Source: Plasmodiophora brassicae
Taxonomy: Eukaryota > Endomyxa > Phytomyxea > Plasmodiophorida > Plasmodiophoridae
Direction: 5' to 3'
Assembly (NCBI GenBank): GCA_039704465.1
Contig: JASFAU010000007.1
Coordinates: 1,178,001 to 1,242,000, forward strand
DNA length: 64,000 nucleotides
Below, in pieces: positions 21,465-33,812 of this stretch (its first letter is position 1; each line of letters begins with the position of its first letter). A program made the translations under genes and the position numbers. The notes beneath the pieces were generated by a model. The model saw nothing but the letters and a program-made list of their open reading frames with translations, ran no database searches and was not told the origin of the DNA.

Positions 21465-21814
21465 TTTCGATTCTTGGTCGCCAGCGAGCTGATCGACAAA
21501 TACCGACGGCTGAAGCAGCCGGTCACGACGATCCTCCTGGACAGCCAGAAGGGTTCGACACGACCGAGCGCGCCCTGGCGGGTTGCGTCGAGCCCATGCG
21601 CTTGCTGCACCCGCTGATCGACTGGCGAATTCGGCTAATGCACCCGGAGCGGGCCGACTACCGCGATGCCTTCGACTACCTCGCGCTCCAGTTCCAAGAA
21701 TACGACATTTTACTGCGACATGAACCTGAGGCGGCCGACTCGACGACGGTGCCCTGCATCATGCCGACCTGGCGGGATCCGACCTTCAGGTTGTCTGACC
21801 GCCAGCGCCGGTAG
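21465..21814 (+). pseudogene. Unknown frameshifted reading frame conserved in units 1-3
   Basis: Two overlapping phases read like one protein: EFRFLVASELIDKYRRLKQ then VTTILLDSQKG, followed one base off by FDTTERALAGCVEPMRLLHP and RIRLMHPERADYRDAFDYLA, ending at 21814. I do not recognise it. The same break occurs in units 2 (25276-25625) and 3 (29086-29435), so it predates the amplification. An intron that would repair the frame is not obvious. Confidence 0.35.
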
Positions 21815-22993
21815 ATGCACGTGCTGGGTACGGCGATCCCGGCAACCGTCGCCAAGTGCCTGCATGGGGCGCCGTTGTCGATTTCGGCCCAGGCGTCGCG
21901 TCACTGGCCGGACCGCACTGCATCGCGTTCATCGAGCCCGGCCTGCAGGACGAGCCGGACAACCAAGCCGCCGCCGTCCCCGTCCCCGCCGCCGAGGCCG
22001 TCGTCGAGCACGTCCAGCACGAACCAGACCGCCGTGTCGACTTGCTGCTGAGTCTGGTGCCTGCCGCATTTCTCCTGCTGCTCGTCTCAACTGTCGCGGC
22101 CGAGCCCGTCCCCCGCGTGGAGCCGGACCGTCAGCCGCCCATCACAGGGACGAGTCCCACGCCGCCGACGAACATGGCCACGCGCAAGACCAGCCGTCAC
22201 CCGGGGGAGCCAGCCCGCGCTGGCACGCACTGTAATCGTGCTGCCGCCAGCGCTGCACCGCTGAGCACGCGCCGTCGCCATCAAGACCTTCCCCCTCGCT
22301 CCTCAACCTCAGCCGTACTGCGCCGCGGTCGGGTACCCACTCCCCCTGTGACAGTGCACCCGACCCGACGCAGCACGGCACCAACCGGCAATGCAATTAA
22401 GCCAGCGCTGCGGCGCATACGCCCGCAGCGTGAACCGAGCACAGCCGGCGCAGTGCGTACCATCACCTGCTCGGGCGACCGGCGATCGCTGACGATCCGG
22501 CGCCGCATAACAGCGACTCCGGGCGACGCCTAGCTTTTATTCATTACGATTAAACACAGAATTTCCTTACTTACAGTAGGTTGGTGTCCGTTTCGCCGTT
22601 CTTCAGCCTCACAGGCTGTTCGTCAGCAGCTCTGCGCGCGACGACGTCCCGATGAACCGGCGTCTGACGCGACACGCAACACCGACGTCCCAACGCAGCA
22701 AGGCACCTACCGCATCCCACACAATGACCAACTCCGGTTCAGCGGGACGCCATGGAGCTGCTGACGAACAGTTTGTGAAGCTGCAGAATCGCGACAGCGG
22801 ACACCACCACACTCAAGTAAGCGTCGACCGCGATATTCGAAGTACTGACGGTGGTTAACAAGTCCCTACGTTGCCCCCTCCCCGCACATCACACGAAGCA
22901 CTCACCTTATTGGCGAGCTTTGGCGTTGTGCACACGTTCGGGAAGATCGGGAAGATGCTTGCTGGGCATCGGCATCTTGCGCATATAAGGCAA

Positions 22994-23205
22994 CGGTTCA
23001 CCGACCGGGACTGATTCGTGCCGTGGACGAGAACGCGGCGGTTCGCCGCCGACGGCAACCAGGATGTCGTCCAGCGGTTCTGACACGTCTACGCAGGCGG
23101 CGAACTCGCTGACCTGATCGCCGAGGTCCCCGACCTGCACATCGTGTCCGAGCGGTTCGACAGGACCAACTGGGTCGTCATCGCTCGAAAGGTGGTGTAC
23201 AATTG
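22994..23205 (+). pseudogene. ALKBH8 3' fragment, unit 2
   Basis: Copy of the last ~210 bp of ALKBH8. The junction with unrelated sequence lies at CGGTTCACCGACC. Two in-frame stop codons have arisen: TGTTTC became TGATTC and TTCTGCCAC became TTCTGACAC. It has no start or upstream domain. The same fragment with the same stops is present in units 3 and 4. Confidence 0.85.
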
Positions 23206-23476
23206 AATCGGCGCGAGTTCCCACCCTCGTTGGCCTGAATCGCACATCTGGCGCCGACCCTTCCTGGGCGTCGACGGCGTCGAGAGCTTCCCGCGACGAC
23301 CCTCTTGGACGGTCCGATCACGTGGCCGACTTCGTAACCGGTGAACCGCACCGCTACAGTCTCGATCCGGCAGGAAATTAAACCTCATAGCTTCGACCAG
23401 ACGCGTCACCCTTGGGATCCGAACCTCGGCCAGCTGTGTATTGAATAAAGTGTGCTGCCTGCCGAACAGTTGACGC

Positions 23477-24737
23477 TTATTGGCCACCGTTTGACTGCAG
23501 CAGCAGAGCAACCGCAATGCGTCCGTATTGCATAGCCAGCGTAAGCGGAGTATGCCCATGCTCATCGAGTGCGTTGATTTCGGACCGGCCGTCATTCAGC
23601 AGCACCCGGACGACGCTGTCGTGCCCTTCAGAGGCGGCCCAGTGCAAAGGCGTCCACCACTTCGAGCCGTCGGGATAGCAGGTGCGCGCGTGGACGTCGA
23701 TAGCAGCGACCTGCAGAAGCGCCTGAACAATTTCAACATGGCCGTTCGCTGCCGCGATTGATAGTGGCGTCTCTCGTTTCAAGCGAGACGTGACGTTCGC
23801 GTTGACGCGCTGGTTCATCCGATTGGCCTCATTCCCGCGAAATTGCAACAGCATCCTGACGATGGCTGTATGGCCACCCCTGACGGCGAGGAGCAGCGGC
23901 GGCTCTACCAGCGCAAACACTGAACCGGATAATTGGCCGTTGACGTCGATACCAGGGATTTGCAGGAGCACTTCTACAATGTCTGCCTCACCAGTAGCGG
24001 CGGCGAATTGCAGAGCGTTTTCGCCGTCGTTAGCGTTCCATGCCGTGTCCGTTAGGGAGGGAAGATCCGCATCGGCGCCGTGCGGAAAAGAGAACAGGAG
24101 GCTGATCCGCCTGGCCATATTCAAGCGGCGAGTGTTGGTCGCAGCCGAGTGTCGAAGCCGGAAGATACCCCAAATAAAATGGCGGGCCTGTAGGTTCGAG
24201 TTCGCCGACAGAACGTCAAGATGATGCGTCGAGTCCCTTTGCATCGCCCAACCGATGGCAACCATAAGAGATCGCATCTCAAGGAGAGCAGCAGCTAGAA
24301 TGAATTGTTCCAAACGCGCGCGCCCCTTTTTGCCACAATGCCTCTTGATGAAGTGGCCGCCGCCTTGACAGCGAGGAATCTGTAATTGAGGGCTGAACAG
24401 TCATCACCAGTACGGAATGGAAACAATTCGTTTCCGCTGACGTTACCTGGTGAGCTGCTTCAGGCAGAGGGAAATTGTCGGCAAAACCGATGGCGAGTTG
24501 TAACTCCTGACTGGTGACTGGAAGCTCAACGCAATCGGGGCCGCCAGCTTGGACCATCATTCGCTGGACAGTCAAGGAGTGCTTCGTAAGCTGAGTTGTA
24601 TCGTAGTCGTAAATCCCGCCGTCGGCGGTACAGATGATCCGGGTCGCATCGACGATTGCAGTGTGGAGAAGGGCGATCGCGAGCAAACTGATCTGCGATA
24701 CGGCAGCGGCGAGGCGGGAGCGATTGCCGATGGACAT
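23477..24737 (-). CDS. Secreted-type Skp1-like/ankyrin repeat protein (array copy B)
   Basis: Exons 24447-24737 and 23477-24379, 397 residues. Same architecture as copy A: signal-peptide-like start with one extra alanine, Skp1-type POZ strands, an intron after His-Gln, the Skp1 helix and about five ankyrin repeats. The last residues (ALLLQSNGGQ) match copies C and D rather than A. Both exons are open and the intron ends are intact, so it could be expressed. Nearly all other residues are identical to copy A. Confidence 0.78.
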
Positions 24738-26804
24738 GTCGGGCGCGCGGTAGGCGGATATTGAGATGTCGTTTGGTCGCTGGGTCCCCTCGATGTGAGT
24801 GCCCTCCTCGAGCGTGGCAGACGAAATGCAGCACCGTATGGCGGCGTCAGCACCAAATTGGAATTGTGCGGGAAAATCCCGCCGCACTCAAATTCAACCC
24901 CAACGGTAGCGGCAGCGCGGGTACGGCACGTTGCGCCAGTTTGCGCATGGTTTGTCAGCCTATGTAGGTACCGTGGTCGCCGGTCGGTGCTCGATGTCGT
25001 GGCGGACCGACGGCAGACTACCAGCAAAACTGGTGCAACTGGTGCACCTGGTCACAAAACTGGTACAACTGGTCGCAACACTGGTACAACTGGTACGCGC
25101 AACTGGTACAACTGGTAGCGAAACCGGTATTGGGTCAGACGCAGAGCGTCCGGAAATTTGCTGCGAAGCTCGGCTGGTGTCCGGCGTCGATGTTGCGTCG
25201 GCGACGTGGCCTGGCGTGGTGCTTCGCCGTTGTCCTTCATGACGTCAACGTGGATGAACCACGGCCCGTACTGAATTTCGATTCTTGGTCGCCAGCGAGC
25301 TGATCGACAAATACCGACGGCTGAAGCAGCCGGTCACGACGATCCTCCTGGACAGCCAGAAGGGTTCGACACGACCGAGCGCGCCCTGGCGGGTTGCGTC
25401 GAGCCCATGCGCTTGCTGCACCCGCTGATCGACTGGCGAATTCGGCTAATGCACCCGGAGCGGGCCGACTACCGCGATGCCTTCGACTACCTCGCGCTCC
25501 AGTTCCAAGAATACGACATTTTACTGCGACATGAACCTGAGGCGGCCGACTCGACGACGGTGCCCTGCATCATGCCGACCTGGCGGGATCCGACCTTCAG
25601 GTTGTCTGACCGCCAGCGCCGGTAGATGCACGTGCTGGGTACGGCGATCCCGGCAACCGTCGCCAAGTGCCTGCATGGGGCGCCGTTGTCGATTTCGGCC
25701 CAGGCGTCGCGTCACTGGCCGGACCGCACTGCATCGCGTTCATCGAGCCCGGCCTGCAGGACGAGCCGGACAACCAAGCCGCCGCCGTCCCCGTCCCCGC
25801 CGCCGAGGCCGTCGTCGAGCACGTCCAGCACGAACCAGACCGCCGTGTCGACTTGCTGCTGAGTCTGGTGCCTGCCGCATTTCTCCTGCTGCTCGTCTCA
25901 ACTGTCGCGGCCGAGCCCGTCCCCCGCGTGGAGCCGGACCGTCAGCCGCCCATCACAGGGACGAGTCCCACGCCGCCGACGAACATGGCCACGCGCAAGA
26001 CCAGCCGTCACCCGGGGGAGCCAGCCCGCGCTGGCACGCACTGTAATCGTGCTGCCGCCAGCGCTGCACCGCTGAGCACGCGCCGTCGCCATCAAGACCT
26101 TCCCCTCGCTCCTCAACCTCAGCCGTACTGCGCCGCGGTCGGGTACCCACTCCCCCCCTGTGACAGTGCACCCGACCCGACGCAGCACGGCACCAACCGG
26201 CAATGCAATTAAGCCAGCGCTGCGGCGCATACGCCCGCAGCGTGAACCGAGCACAGCCGGCGCAGTGCGTACCATCACCTGCTCGGGCGACCGGCGATCG
26301 CTGACGATCCGGCGCCGCATAACAGCGACTCCGGGCGACGCCTAGCTTTTATTCATTACGATTAAACACAGAATTTCCTTACTTACAGTAGGTTGGTGTC
26401 CGTTTCGCCGTTCTTCAGCCTCACAGGCTGTTCGTCAGCAGCTCTGCGCGCGACGACGTCCCGATGAACCGGCGTCTGACGCGACACGCAACACCGACGT
26501 CCCAACGCAGCAAGGCACCTACCGCATCCCACACAATGACCAACTCCGGTTCAGCGGGACGCCATGGAGCTGCTGACGAACAGTTTGTGAAGCTGCAGAA
26601 TCGCGACAGCGGACACCACCACACTCAAGTAAGCGTCGACCGCGATATTCGAAGTACTGACGGTGGTTAACAAGTCCCTACGTTGCCCCCTCCCGCACAT
26701 CACACGAAGCACTCACCTTATTGGCGAGCTTTGGCGTTGTGCACACGTTCGGGAAGATCGGGAAGATGCTTGCTGGGCATCGGCATCTTGCGCATATAAG
26801 GCAA

Positions 26805-27017
26805 CGGTTCACCGACCGGGACTGATTCGTGCCGTGGACGAGAACGCGGCGGTTCGCCGCCGACGGCAACCAGGATGTCGTCCAGCGGTTCTGACACGTC
26901 TACGCAGGCGGCGAACTCGCTGACCTGATCGCCGAGGTCCCCGACCTGCACATCGTGTCCGAGCGGTTCGACAGGACCAACTGGGTCGTCATCGCTCGAA
27001 AGGTGGTGTACAATTGA
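26805..27017 (+). pseudogene. ALKBH8 3' fragment, unit 3
   Basis: Copy of the ALKBH8 3' end with the same two in-frame stops as the unit 2 fragment. It is followed by the shortened 3' flank seen in all derived units. Confidence 0.85.
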
Positions 27018-27287
27018 ATCGGCGCGAGTTCCCACCCTCGTTGGCCTGAATCGCACATCTGGCGCCGACCCTTCCTGGGCGTCGACGGCGTCGAGAGCTT
27101 CCCGCGACGACCCTCTTGGACGGTCCGATCACGTGGCCGACTTCGTAACCGGTGAACCGCACCGCTACAGTCTCGATCCGGCAGGAAATTAAACCTCATA
27201 GCTTCGACCAGACGCGTCACCCTTGGGATCCGAACCTCGGCCAGCTGTGTATTGAATAAAGTGTGCTGCCTGCCGAACAGTTGACGC

Positions 27288-28540
27288 TTATTGGCCACCG
27301 TTTGACTGCAGCAGCAGAGCAACCGCAATGCGTCCGTATTGCATAGCCAGCGTAAGCGGAGTATGCCCATGCTCATCGAGTGCGTTGATTTCGGACCGGC
27401 CGTCATTCAGCAGCACCCGGACGACGCTGTCGTGCCCTTCAGAGGCGGCCCAGTGCAAAGGCGTCCACCACTTCGAGCCGTCGGGATAGCAGGTGCGCGC
27501 GTGGACGTCGATAGCAGCGACCTGCAGAAGCGCCTGAACAATTTCAACATGGCCGTTCGCTGCCGCGATTGATAGTGGCGTCTCTCGTTTCAAGCGAGAC
27601 GTGACGTTCGCGTTGACGCGCTGGTTCATCCGATTGGCCTCATTCCCGCGAAATTGCAACAGCATCCTGACGATGGCTGTATGGCCACCCCTGACGGCGA
27701 GGAGCAGCGGCGGCTCTACCAGCGCAAACACTGAACCGGATAATTGGCCGTTGACGTCGATACCAGGGATTTGCAGGAGCACTTCTACAATGTCTGCCTC
27801 ACCAGTAGCGGCGGCGAATTGCAGAGCGTTTTCGCCGTCGTTAGCGTTCCATGCCGTGTCCGTTAGGGAGGGAAGATCCGCATCGGCGCCGTGCGGAAAA
27901 GAGAACAGGAGGCTGATCCGCCTGGCCATATTCAAGCGGCGAGTGTTGGTCGCAGCCGAGTGTCGAAGCCGGAAGATACCCCAAATAAAATGGCGGGCCT
28001 GTAGGTTCGAGTTCGCCGACAGAACGTCAAGATGATGCGTCGAGTCCCTTTGCATCGCCCAACCGATGGCAACCATAAGAGATCGCATCTCAAGGAGAGC
28101 AGCAGCTAGAATGAATTGTTCCAAACGCGCGCCCCTTTTTGCCACAATGCCTCTTGATGAAGTGGCCGCCGCCTTGACAGCGAGGAATCTGTAATTGAGG
28201 GCTGAACAGTCATCACCAGTACGGAATGGAAACAATTCGTTTCCGCTGACGTTACCTGGTGAGCTGCTTCAGGCAGAGGGAAATTGTCGGCAAAACCGAT
28301 GGCGAGTTGTAACTCCTGACTGGTGACTGGAAGCTCAACGCAATCGGGGCCGCCTTGGACCATCATTCGCTGGACAGTCAAGGAGTGCTTCGTAAGCTGA
28401 GTTGTATCGTAGTCGTAAATCCCGCCGTCGGCGGTACAGATGATCCGGGTCGCATCGACGATTGCAGTGTGGAGAAGGGCGATCGCGAGCAAACTGATCT
28501 GCGATACGGCAGCGAGGCGGGAGCGATTGCCGATGGACAT
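27288..28540 (-). pseudogene. Skp1-ankyrin array copy C, frameshifted
   Basis: Exons correspond to 28256-28540 and 27288-28188. A 2-bp loss in the CG run at about 28125 makes exon 2 901 nt long and breaks the frame between the intron and the Skp1 C-terminal helix. A 3-bp loss in exon 1 removes one residue without harm. All ankyrin repeats remain open downstream. The break lies in a simple CG repeat, so a sequencing error is possible; otherwise copy C is a very young pseudogene. Confidence 0.65.
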
Positions 28541-30617
28541 GTCGGGCGCGCGGTAGGCGGATATTGAGATGTCGTTTGGTCGCTGGGTCCCCTCGATGTG
28601 AGTGCCCTCCTCGAGCGTGGCAGACGAAATGCAGCACCGTATGGCGGCGTCAGCACCAAATTGGAATTGTGCGGGGAAAATCCCGCCGCACTCCAAATTC
28701 AACCCAACAACGGTAGCGGCGGCGCGGGTACGGCACGTTGCGCCAGTTTGCGCATGGTTTGTCAGCCTATGTAGGTACCGTGGTCGCCGGTCGGTGCTCG
28801 ATGTCGTGGCGGACCGACGGCAGACTACCAGCAAAACTGGTGCAACTGGTGCACCTGGTCACAAAACTGGTACAACTGGTCGCAACACTGGTACAACTGG
28901 TACGCGCAACTGGTACAACTGGTAGCGAAACCGGTATTGGGTCAGACGCAGAGCGTCCGGAAATTTGCTGCGAAGCTCGGCTGGTGTCCGGCGTCGATGT
29001 TGCGGGGTCGGCGACGTGGCCTGGCGTGGTGCTTCGCCGTTGTCCTTCATGACGTCAACGTGGATGAACCACGGCCCGTACTGAATTTCGATTCTTGGTC
29101 GCCAGCGAGCTGATCGACAAATACCGACGGCTGAAGCAGCCGGTCACGACGATCCTCCTGGACAGCCAGAAGGGTTCGACACGACCGAGCGCGCCCTGGC
29201 GGGTTGCGTCGAGCCCATGCGCTTGCTGCACCCGCTGATCGACTGGCGAATTCGGCTAATGCACCCGGAGCGGGCCGACTACCGCGATGCCTTCGACTAC
29301 CTCGCGCTCCAGTTCCAAGAATACGACATTTTACTGCGACATGAACCTGAGGCGGCCGACTCGACGACGGTGCCCTGCATCATGCCGACCTGGCGGGATC
29401 CGACCTTCAGGTTGTCTGACCGCCAGCGCCGGTAGATGCACGTGCTGGGTACGGCGATCCCGGCAACCGTCGCCAAGTGCCTGCATGGGGCGCCGTTGTC
29501 GATTTCGGCCCAGGCGTCGCGTCACTGGCCGGACCGCACTGCATCGCGTTCATCGAGCCCGGCCTGCAGGACGAGCCGGACAACCAAGCCGCCGCCGTCC
29601 CCGTCCCCGCCGCCGAGGCCGTCGTCGAGCACGTCCAGCACGAACCAGACCGCCGTGTCGACTTGCTGCTGAGTCTGGTGCCTGCCGCATTTCTCCTGCT
29701 GCTCGTCTCAACTGTCGCGGCCGAGCCCGTCCCCCGCGTGGAGCCGGACCGTCAGCCGCCCATCACAGGGACGAGTCCCACGCCGCCGACGAACATGGCC
29801 ACGCGCAAGACCAGCCGTCACCCGGGGGAGCCAGCCCGCGCTGGCACGCACTGTAATCGTGCTGCCGCCAGCGCTGCACCGCTGAGCACGCGCCGTCGCC
29901 ATCAAGACCTTCCCCTCGCTCCTCAACCTCAGCCGTACTGCGCCGCGGTCGGGTACCCACTCCCCTGTGACAGTGCACCCGACCCGACGCAGCACGGCAC
30001 CAACCGGCAATGCAATTAAGCCAGCGCTGCGGCGCATACGCCCGCAGCGTGAACCGAGCACAGCCGGCGCAGTGCGTACCATCACCTGCTCGGGCGACCG
30101 GCGATCGCTGACGATCCGGCGCCGCATAACAGCGACTCCGGGCGACGCCTAGCTTTTATTCATTACGATTAAACACAGAATTTCCTTACTTACAGTAGGT
30201 TGGTGTCCGTTTCGCCGTTCTTCAGCCTCACAGGCTGTTCGTCAGCAGCTCTGCGCGCGACGACGTCCCGATGAACCGGCGTCTGACGCGACACGCAACA
30301 CCGACGTCCCAACGCAGCAAGGCACCTACCGCATCCCACACAATGACCAACTCCGGTTCAGCGGGACGCCATGGAGCTGCTGACGAACAGTTTGTGAAGC
30401 TGCAGAATCGCGACAGCGGACACCACCACACTCAAGTAAGCGTCGACCGCGATATTCGAAGTACTGACGGTGGTTAACAAGTCCCTACGTTGCCCCCCCC
30501 CCTCCCCGCACATCACACGAAGCACTCACCTTATTGGCGAGCTTTGGCGTTGTGCACACGTTCGGGAAGATCGGGAAGATGCTTGCTGGGCATCGGCATC
30601 TTGCGCATATAAGGCAA

Positions 30618-30830
30618 CGGTTCACCGACCGGGACTGATTCGTGCCGTGGACGAGAACGCGGCGGTTCGCCGCCGACGGCAACCAGGATGTCGTCCAGCG
30701 GTTCTGACACGTCTACGCAGGCGGCGAACTCGCTGACCTGATCGCCGAGGTCCCCGACCTGCACATCGTGTCCGAGCGGTTCGACAGGACCAACTGGGTC
30801 GTCATCGCTCGAAAGGTGGTGTACAATTGA
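30618..30830 (+). pseudogene. ALKBH8 3' fragment, unit 4
   Basis: Third broken copy of the ALKBH8 3' end, sharing both in-frame stops and the 3'-flank deletion with units 2 and 3. Confidence 0.85.
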
Positions 30831-31100
30831 ATCGGCGCGAGTTCCCACCCTCGTTGGCCTGAATCGCACATCTGGCGCCGACCCTTCCTGGGCGTCGACG
30901 GCGTCGAGAGCTTCCCGCGACGACCCTCTTGGACGGTCCGATCACGTGGCCGACTTCGTAACCGGTGAACCGCACCGCTACAGTCTCGATCCGGCAGGAA
31001 ATTAAACCTCATAGCTTCGACCAGACGCGTCACCCTTGGGATCCGAACCTCGGCCAGCTGTGTATTGAATAAAGTGTGCTGCCTGCCGAACAGTTGACGC

Positions 31101-32364
31101 TTATTGGCCACCGTTTGACTGCAGCAGCAGAGCAACCGCAATGCGTCCGTATTGCATAGCCAGCGTAAGCGGAGTATGCCCATGCTCATCGAGTGCGTTG
31201 ATTTCGGACCGGCCGTCATTCAGCAGCACCCAGACGACGCTGTCGTGCCCGTCAGAGGCGGCCCAGTGCAAAGGCGTCCACCACTTCGAGCCGTCGGGAT
31301 AGCAGGTGCGCGCGTGGACGTCGATAGCAGCGACCTGCAGAAGCGCCTGAACGATTTCAACATGGCCGTTCGCTGCCGCGATTGATAGTGGCGTCTCTCG
31401 TTTCAAGCGAGACGTGACGTTGGCATTGACGCGCTGGTTCATCCGATTGGCCTCATTCCCGCGAAATTGCAATAGCATCCTGACGATGGCTGTATGGCCA
31501 CCCCTGACGGCGAGGAGCAGCGGCGGCTCAACCAGCGCAAACACTGAACCGTATAATTGGCCGTTGACGTCGAGGCCAGGGATTTGCAGGAGCACTTCTA
31601 CAATGTCTGCCTCACCAGTAGCGGCGGCGAATTGCAGAGCGTTTTCGCCGTCGTTAGCGTTCCATGCCGTGTCCGTTAGGGAGGGAAGATCCGCATCGGC
31701 GCCGTGCGGAAAAGCGAACAGGAGGCTGATCCGCCTGGCCACATTCAAGCGGCGTCTGTTGGTCGCAGCCGAGTGTCGAAGCCGGAAGATACCCCGAATG
31801 AAACGGCAGGCCTGTAGGTCCCGGTTCGCCAACACAACTTCAAGATGTTGCGTCGAGTGGCTTTCAATCGCCCAACCGATGGCAACCATAAGAGATCGCA
31901 TCTCAAGGAGAGCAGCAGCTAGGATGAATTGTTCCAAAAGCGTGCTCCTCAGAGTGCCAAATCGCCTCTTGATGAAGTGGCCGGCGCCGTCACGACAGCG
32001 AGGAATCTGTAATTGAGAGCTGAACAGTCATCACCAGTACGGAATGGAAACACTTCGTTTCCGCTGACGTTACCTGGTGAGCTGCTTCAGGCAGAGGGAA
32101 ATTGTCGGCAAAACCGATGGCGAGTTGTAACTCCTGACTGGTGACTGGAAGCTCAACGCAATCGGGGCCGCCAGCTTGGACCATCATTCGCTGGACCGTC
32201 GAGGAGTGCTGCGCAAACTGTGCTGTATCGTAGTCGTGCGTAGCGCCGCCGTCGGCGGTACAGATGATCCGGGTCGCATCGACGGTTGCAGTGTGGAGAA
32301 GGGCGATCGCGAGCATACTGATCGGCGATACGGCAGCGAGGCGGGAGCGATTGCCGATGGACAT
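31101..32364 (-). CDS. Secreted-type Skp1-like/ankyrin repeat protein (array copy D)
   Basis: Exons 32074-32364 and 31101-32006 (67-nt intron), 398 residues. Same domains as copies A-C but with many substitutions in the helix region after the Skp1 motif (AIESHSTQHLEVVLANRDLQ against AMQRDSTHHLDVLSANSNLQ) and in exon 1 (GGATHDYDTAQFAQHSS). Frame, intron position and signal-peptide-like start are all kept, which argues that the protein is under selection. Confidence 0.8.
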
Positions 32365-32514
32365 GTCGGGCGCGCGGTAGGCGGATATTGAGATGTCGTT
32401 TGGTCGCTGGGTCCCCTCGATGTGAGTGCCCTCCTCGAGCGTGGCAGACGAAATGCAGCACCGTATAATTGCGTCAGACACGTCGGCGCACCCACGCAGT
32501 CCCTGTAATGTTGC

Positions 32515-32543
32515 GCACGCAAGTCGCAAGTCGCAAGTCGCAA
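32515..32543. repeat. CAAGTCG short tandem repeat
   Basis: Four copies of a 7-bp unit (CGCAAGT) just right of the array edge. Confidence 0.7.
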
Positions 32544-32624
32544 CCCATCCCGTAGGCCCCGGTTCCGCGGCTCGGCCCCGCCACTCTCATCTCAGGTGCA
32601 CCATCGGCCGAGCAACCCTTGCCG

Positions 32625-33812
32625 ATGTTTGACGAGCTCCTGCCGGTCGAGTGCAAATGCGGTCGATCATTGGACATGGTCTCCCTGCTCCAACACCAGG
32701 AGACGTCGTGCCCCGCAAGGTCGGCCGTCTGTCGCGGTTGTTTCCGAATGTTCGCGCTGCCGGAGTATAGCGTGCATCGACCTGCTTGCCCCGTTCCGTG
32801 CAGCTATTGCCGCCAATCGTTCTTGCCGAAAGATCTAGCTCATCATTTTCGCGACCACACCGGCGACGACGACGTCTGCGGCTCATTGCCAACAGCTATC
32901 CCTCTGGCTCCTCTGGATATCTCGGCGCAAGATATATTCGGCTCTCAAAGTCTGTTTCTTCGGGCCATTCTGCAGCAAGTTTGGCGGGGGTCATGCCGAT
33001 CCGATCTTCTTTCTCTGTTTGCCTCCTGGAAGTACCCGATCGAAACGGTCGAGTATTTAATTGTCCACTCTGAGCTGGTCGATGACCATGGACTCCGGCT
33101 GAAGTCGTTGCAGAGCGCGCAAACTCTGGGGCCCGAGCACGCGCATGAAACCTTGGCCGTTGCGTTGCTGCTTGCAGACCTATATCTTGGTCTTGGCCGT
33201 CAGGCTGATGCAATCGTGTCTCTGACTAGTGCTCGATGTTCGCTGAGGGCATCTGTGGATGTCGACCGAATCAATGTTGCACTGGACGACCTCTATGTAC
33301 CCAGTCCCGTTCCCACAGCACTAATCATGCTGCCACATATGGCCGTTCTTCCCAGTGAACGCCGGCGCCTAATGCGGTTTTACCCGCCCAGCGAGTACCC
33401 GACGGATGACATTGTTCGTCATTACCGGGATCCTTTGGACGGTATTTACATTGGCAGATCGCTGCAGACAGTAACTGTGCAAATGCTCCACAGCATGCGT
33501 CTCGGTGTTAGGCCAGTGTTTGAAACAGACGGCGATTACTTGCACGCGACGGTGGAACAATTTGACGATTTCGGGTACTCGTTTAGCGTCGTGGGCGGCC
33601 TTTCATTCCGTATTCATTGCCAAAGCGCTTCTGTGTTCGATTCTAGGCTGGAGCCACAGCACCGAGCAGGTCATACTGCAGCCGACCCATTTAATGCAGA
33701 CGAGGAGCTATTTCCTTGCGTGTCGGAGTCGCAGGCTGCGACTATCGCCAAAGCCTTCCCGTGGGTTCAGTCGGTCACTTGCACGCGCACGGAGATATGG
33801 CTCGGTGTGGTA
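32625..33812 (+). pseudogene. TRAF-type zinc-finger-like gene, 5' part, split by transposon
   Basis: Open frame of 396 codons up to the TA at 33811-33812. The N-terminal ~75 residues hold spaced Cys/His pairs (VECKCGRSLD, CPARSAVCRGC, CPVPCSYC, HHFRDH) like TRAF-type zinc fingers. The rest is unrecognised. The current stop codon (TAA, 33816-33818) belongs to the inserted transposon's terminal repeat. The frame continues after the transposon at 36902 without a shift; together the two parts would encode about 670 residues. The start ATG is the first in frame after the array edge. Confidence 0.7.

Larger units (their letters stand above)
19163..22993. repeat. Tandem array unit 1 (contains genuine ALKBH8 3' end)
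   Basis: First of four ~3.8 kb direct repeats. It starts inside the ALKBH8 coding sequence (CGGTTCACCGACCGGGACTG), includes its stop codon and 3' flank, a Skp1-ankyrin gene on the minus strand, a CTGGT minisatellite (21211-21310), a frameshifted unknown reading frame (21465-21814), a proline-rich stretch and an AT-richer segment near 22530-22580. It keeps about 20 bp of ALKBH8 3' flank that units 2-4 have lost. Confidence 0.9.
22994..26804. repeat. Tandem array unit 2
   Basis: Second ~3.81 kb unit, nearly identical to units 1 and 3. It begins with a broken ALKBH8 3' fragment, then the Skp1-ankyrin gene copy B, the minisatellite and the unknown reading frame. Differences from unit 1 are single substitutions and short indels, among them a 3-bp insertion in the signal peptide region and loss of one G near 24870. 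Confidence 0.9.
26805..30617. repeat. Tandem array unit 3
   Basis: Third ~3.81 kb unit. Distinguishing marks are a 2-bp loss in a CG run near 28125, a 3-bp loss near 28353, and a longer C-tract near 30490 (GTTGCCCCCCCCCCTCCCC against GTTGCCCCCTCCCC). Differences at homopolymers may be assembly or sequencing errors. Confidence 0.9.
30618..32462. repeat. Tandem array unit 4 (partial, diverged)
   Basis: The last unit starts with the same ALKBH8 fragment but similarity to the other units stops at about 32462, within the 5' flank of the Skp1-ankyrin gene; minisatellite and unknown reading frame are missing. Divergence is concentrated upstream of 31750. This is the right-hand edge of the array. 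Confidence 0.88.
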
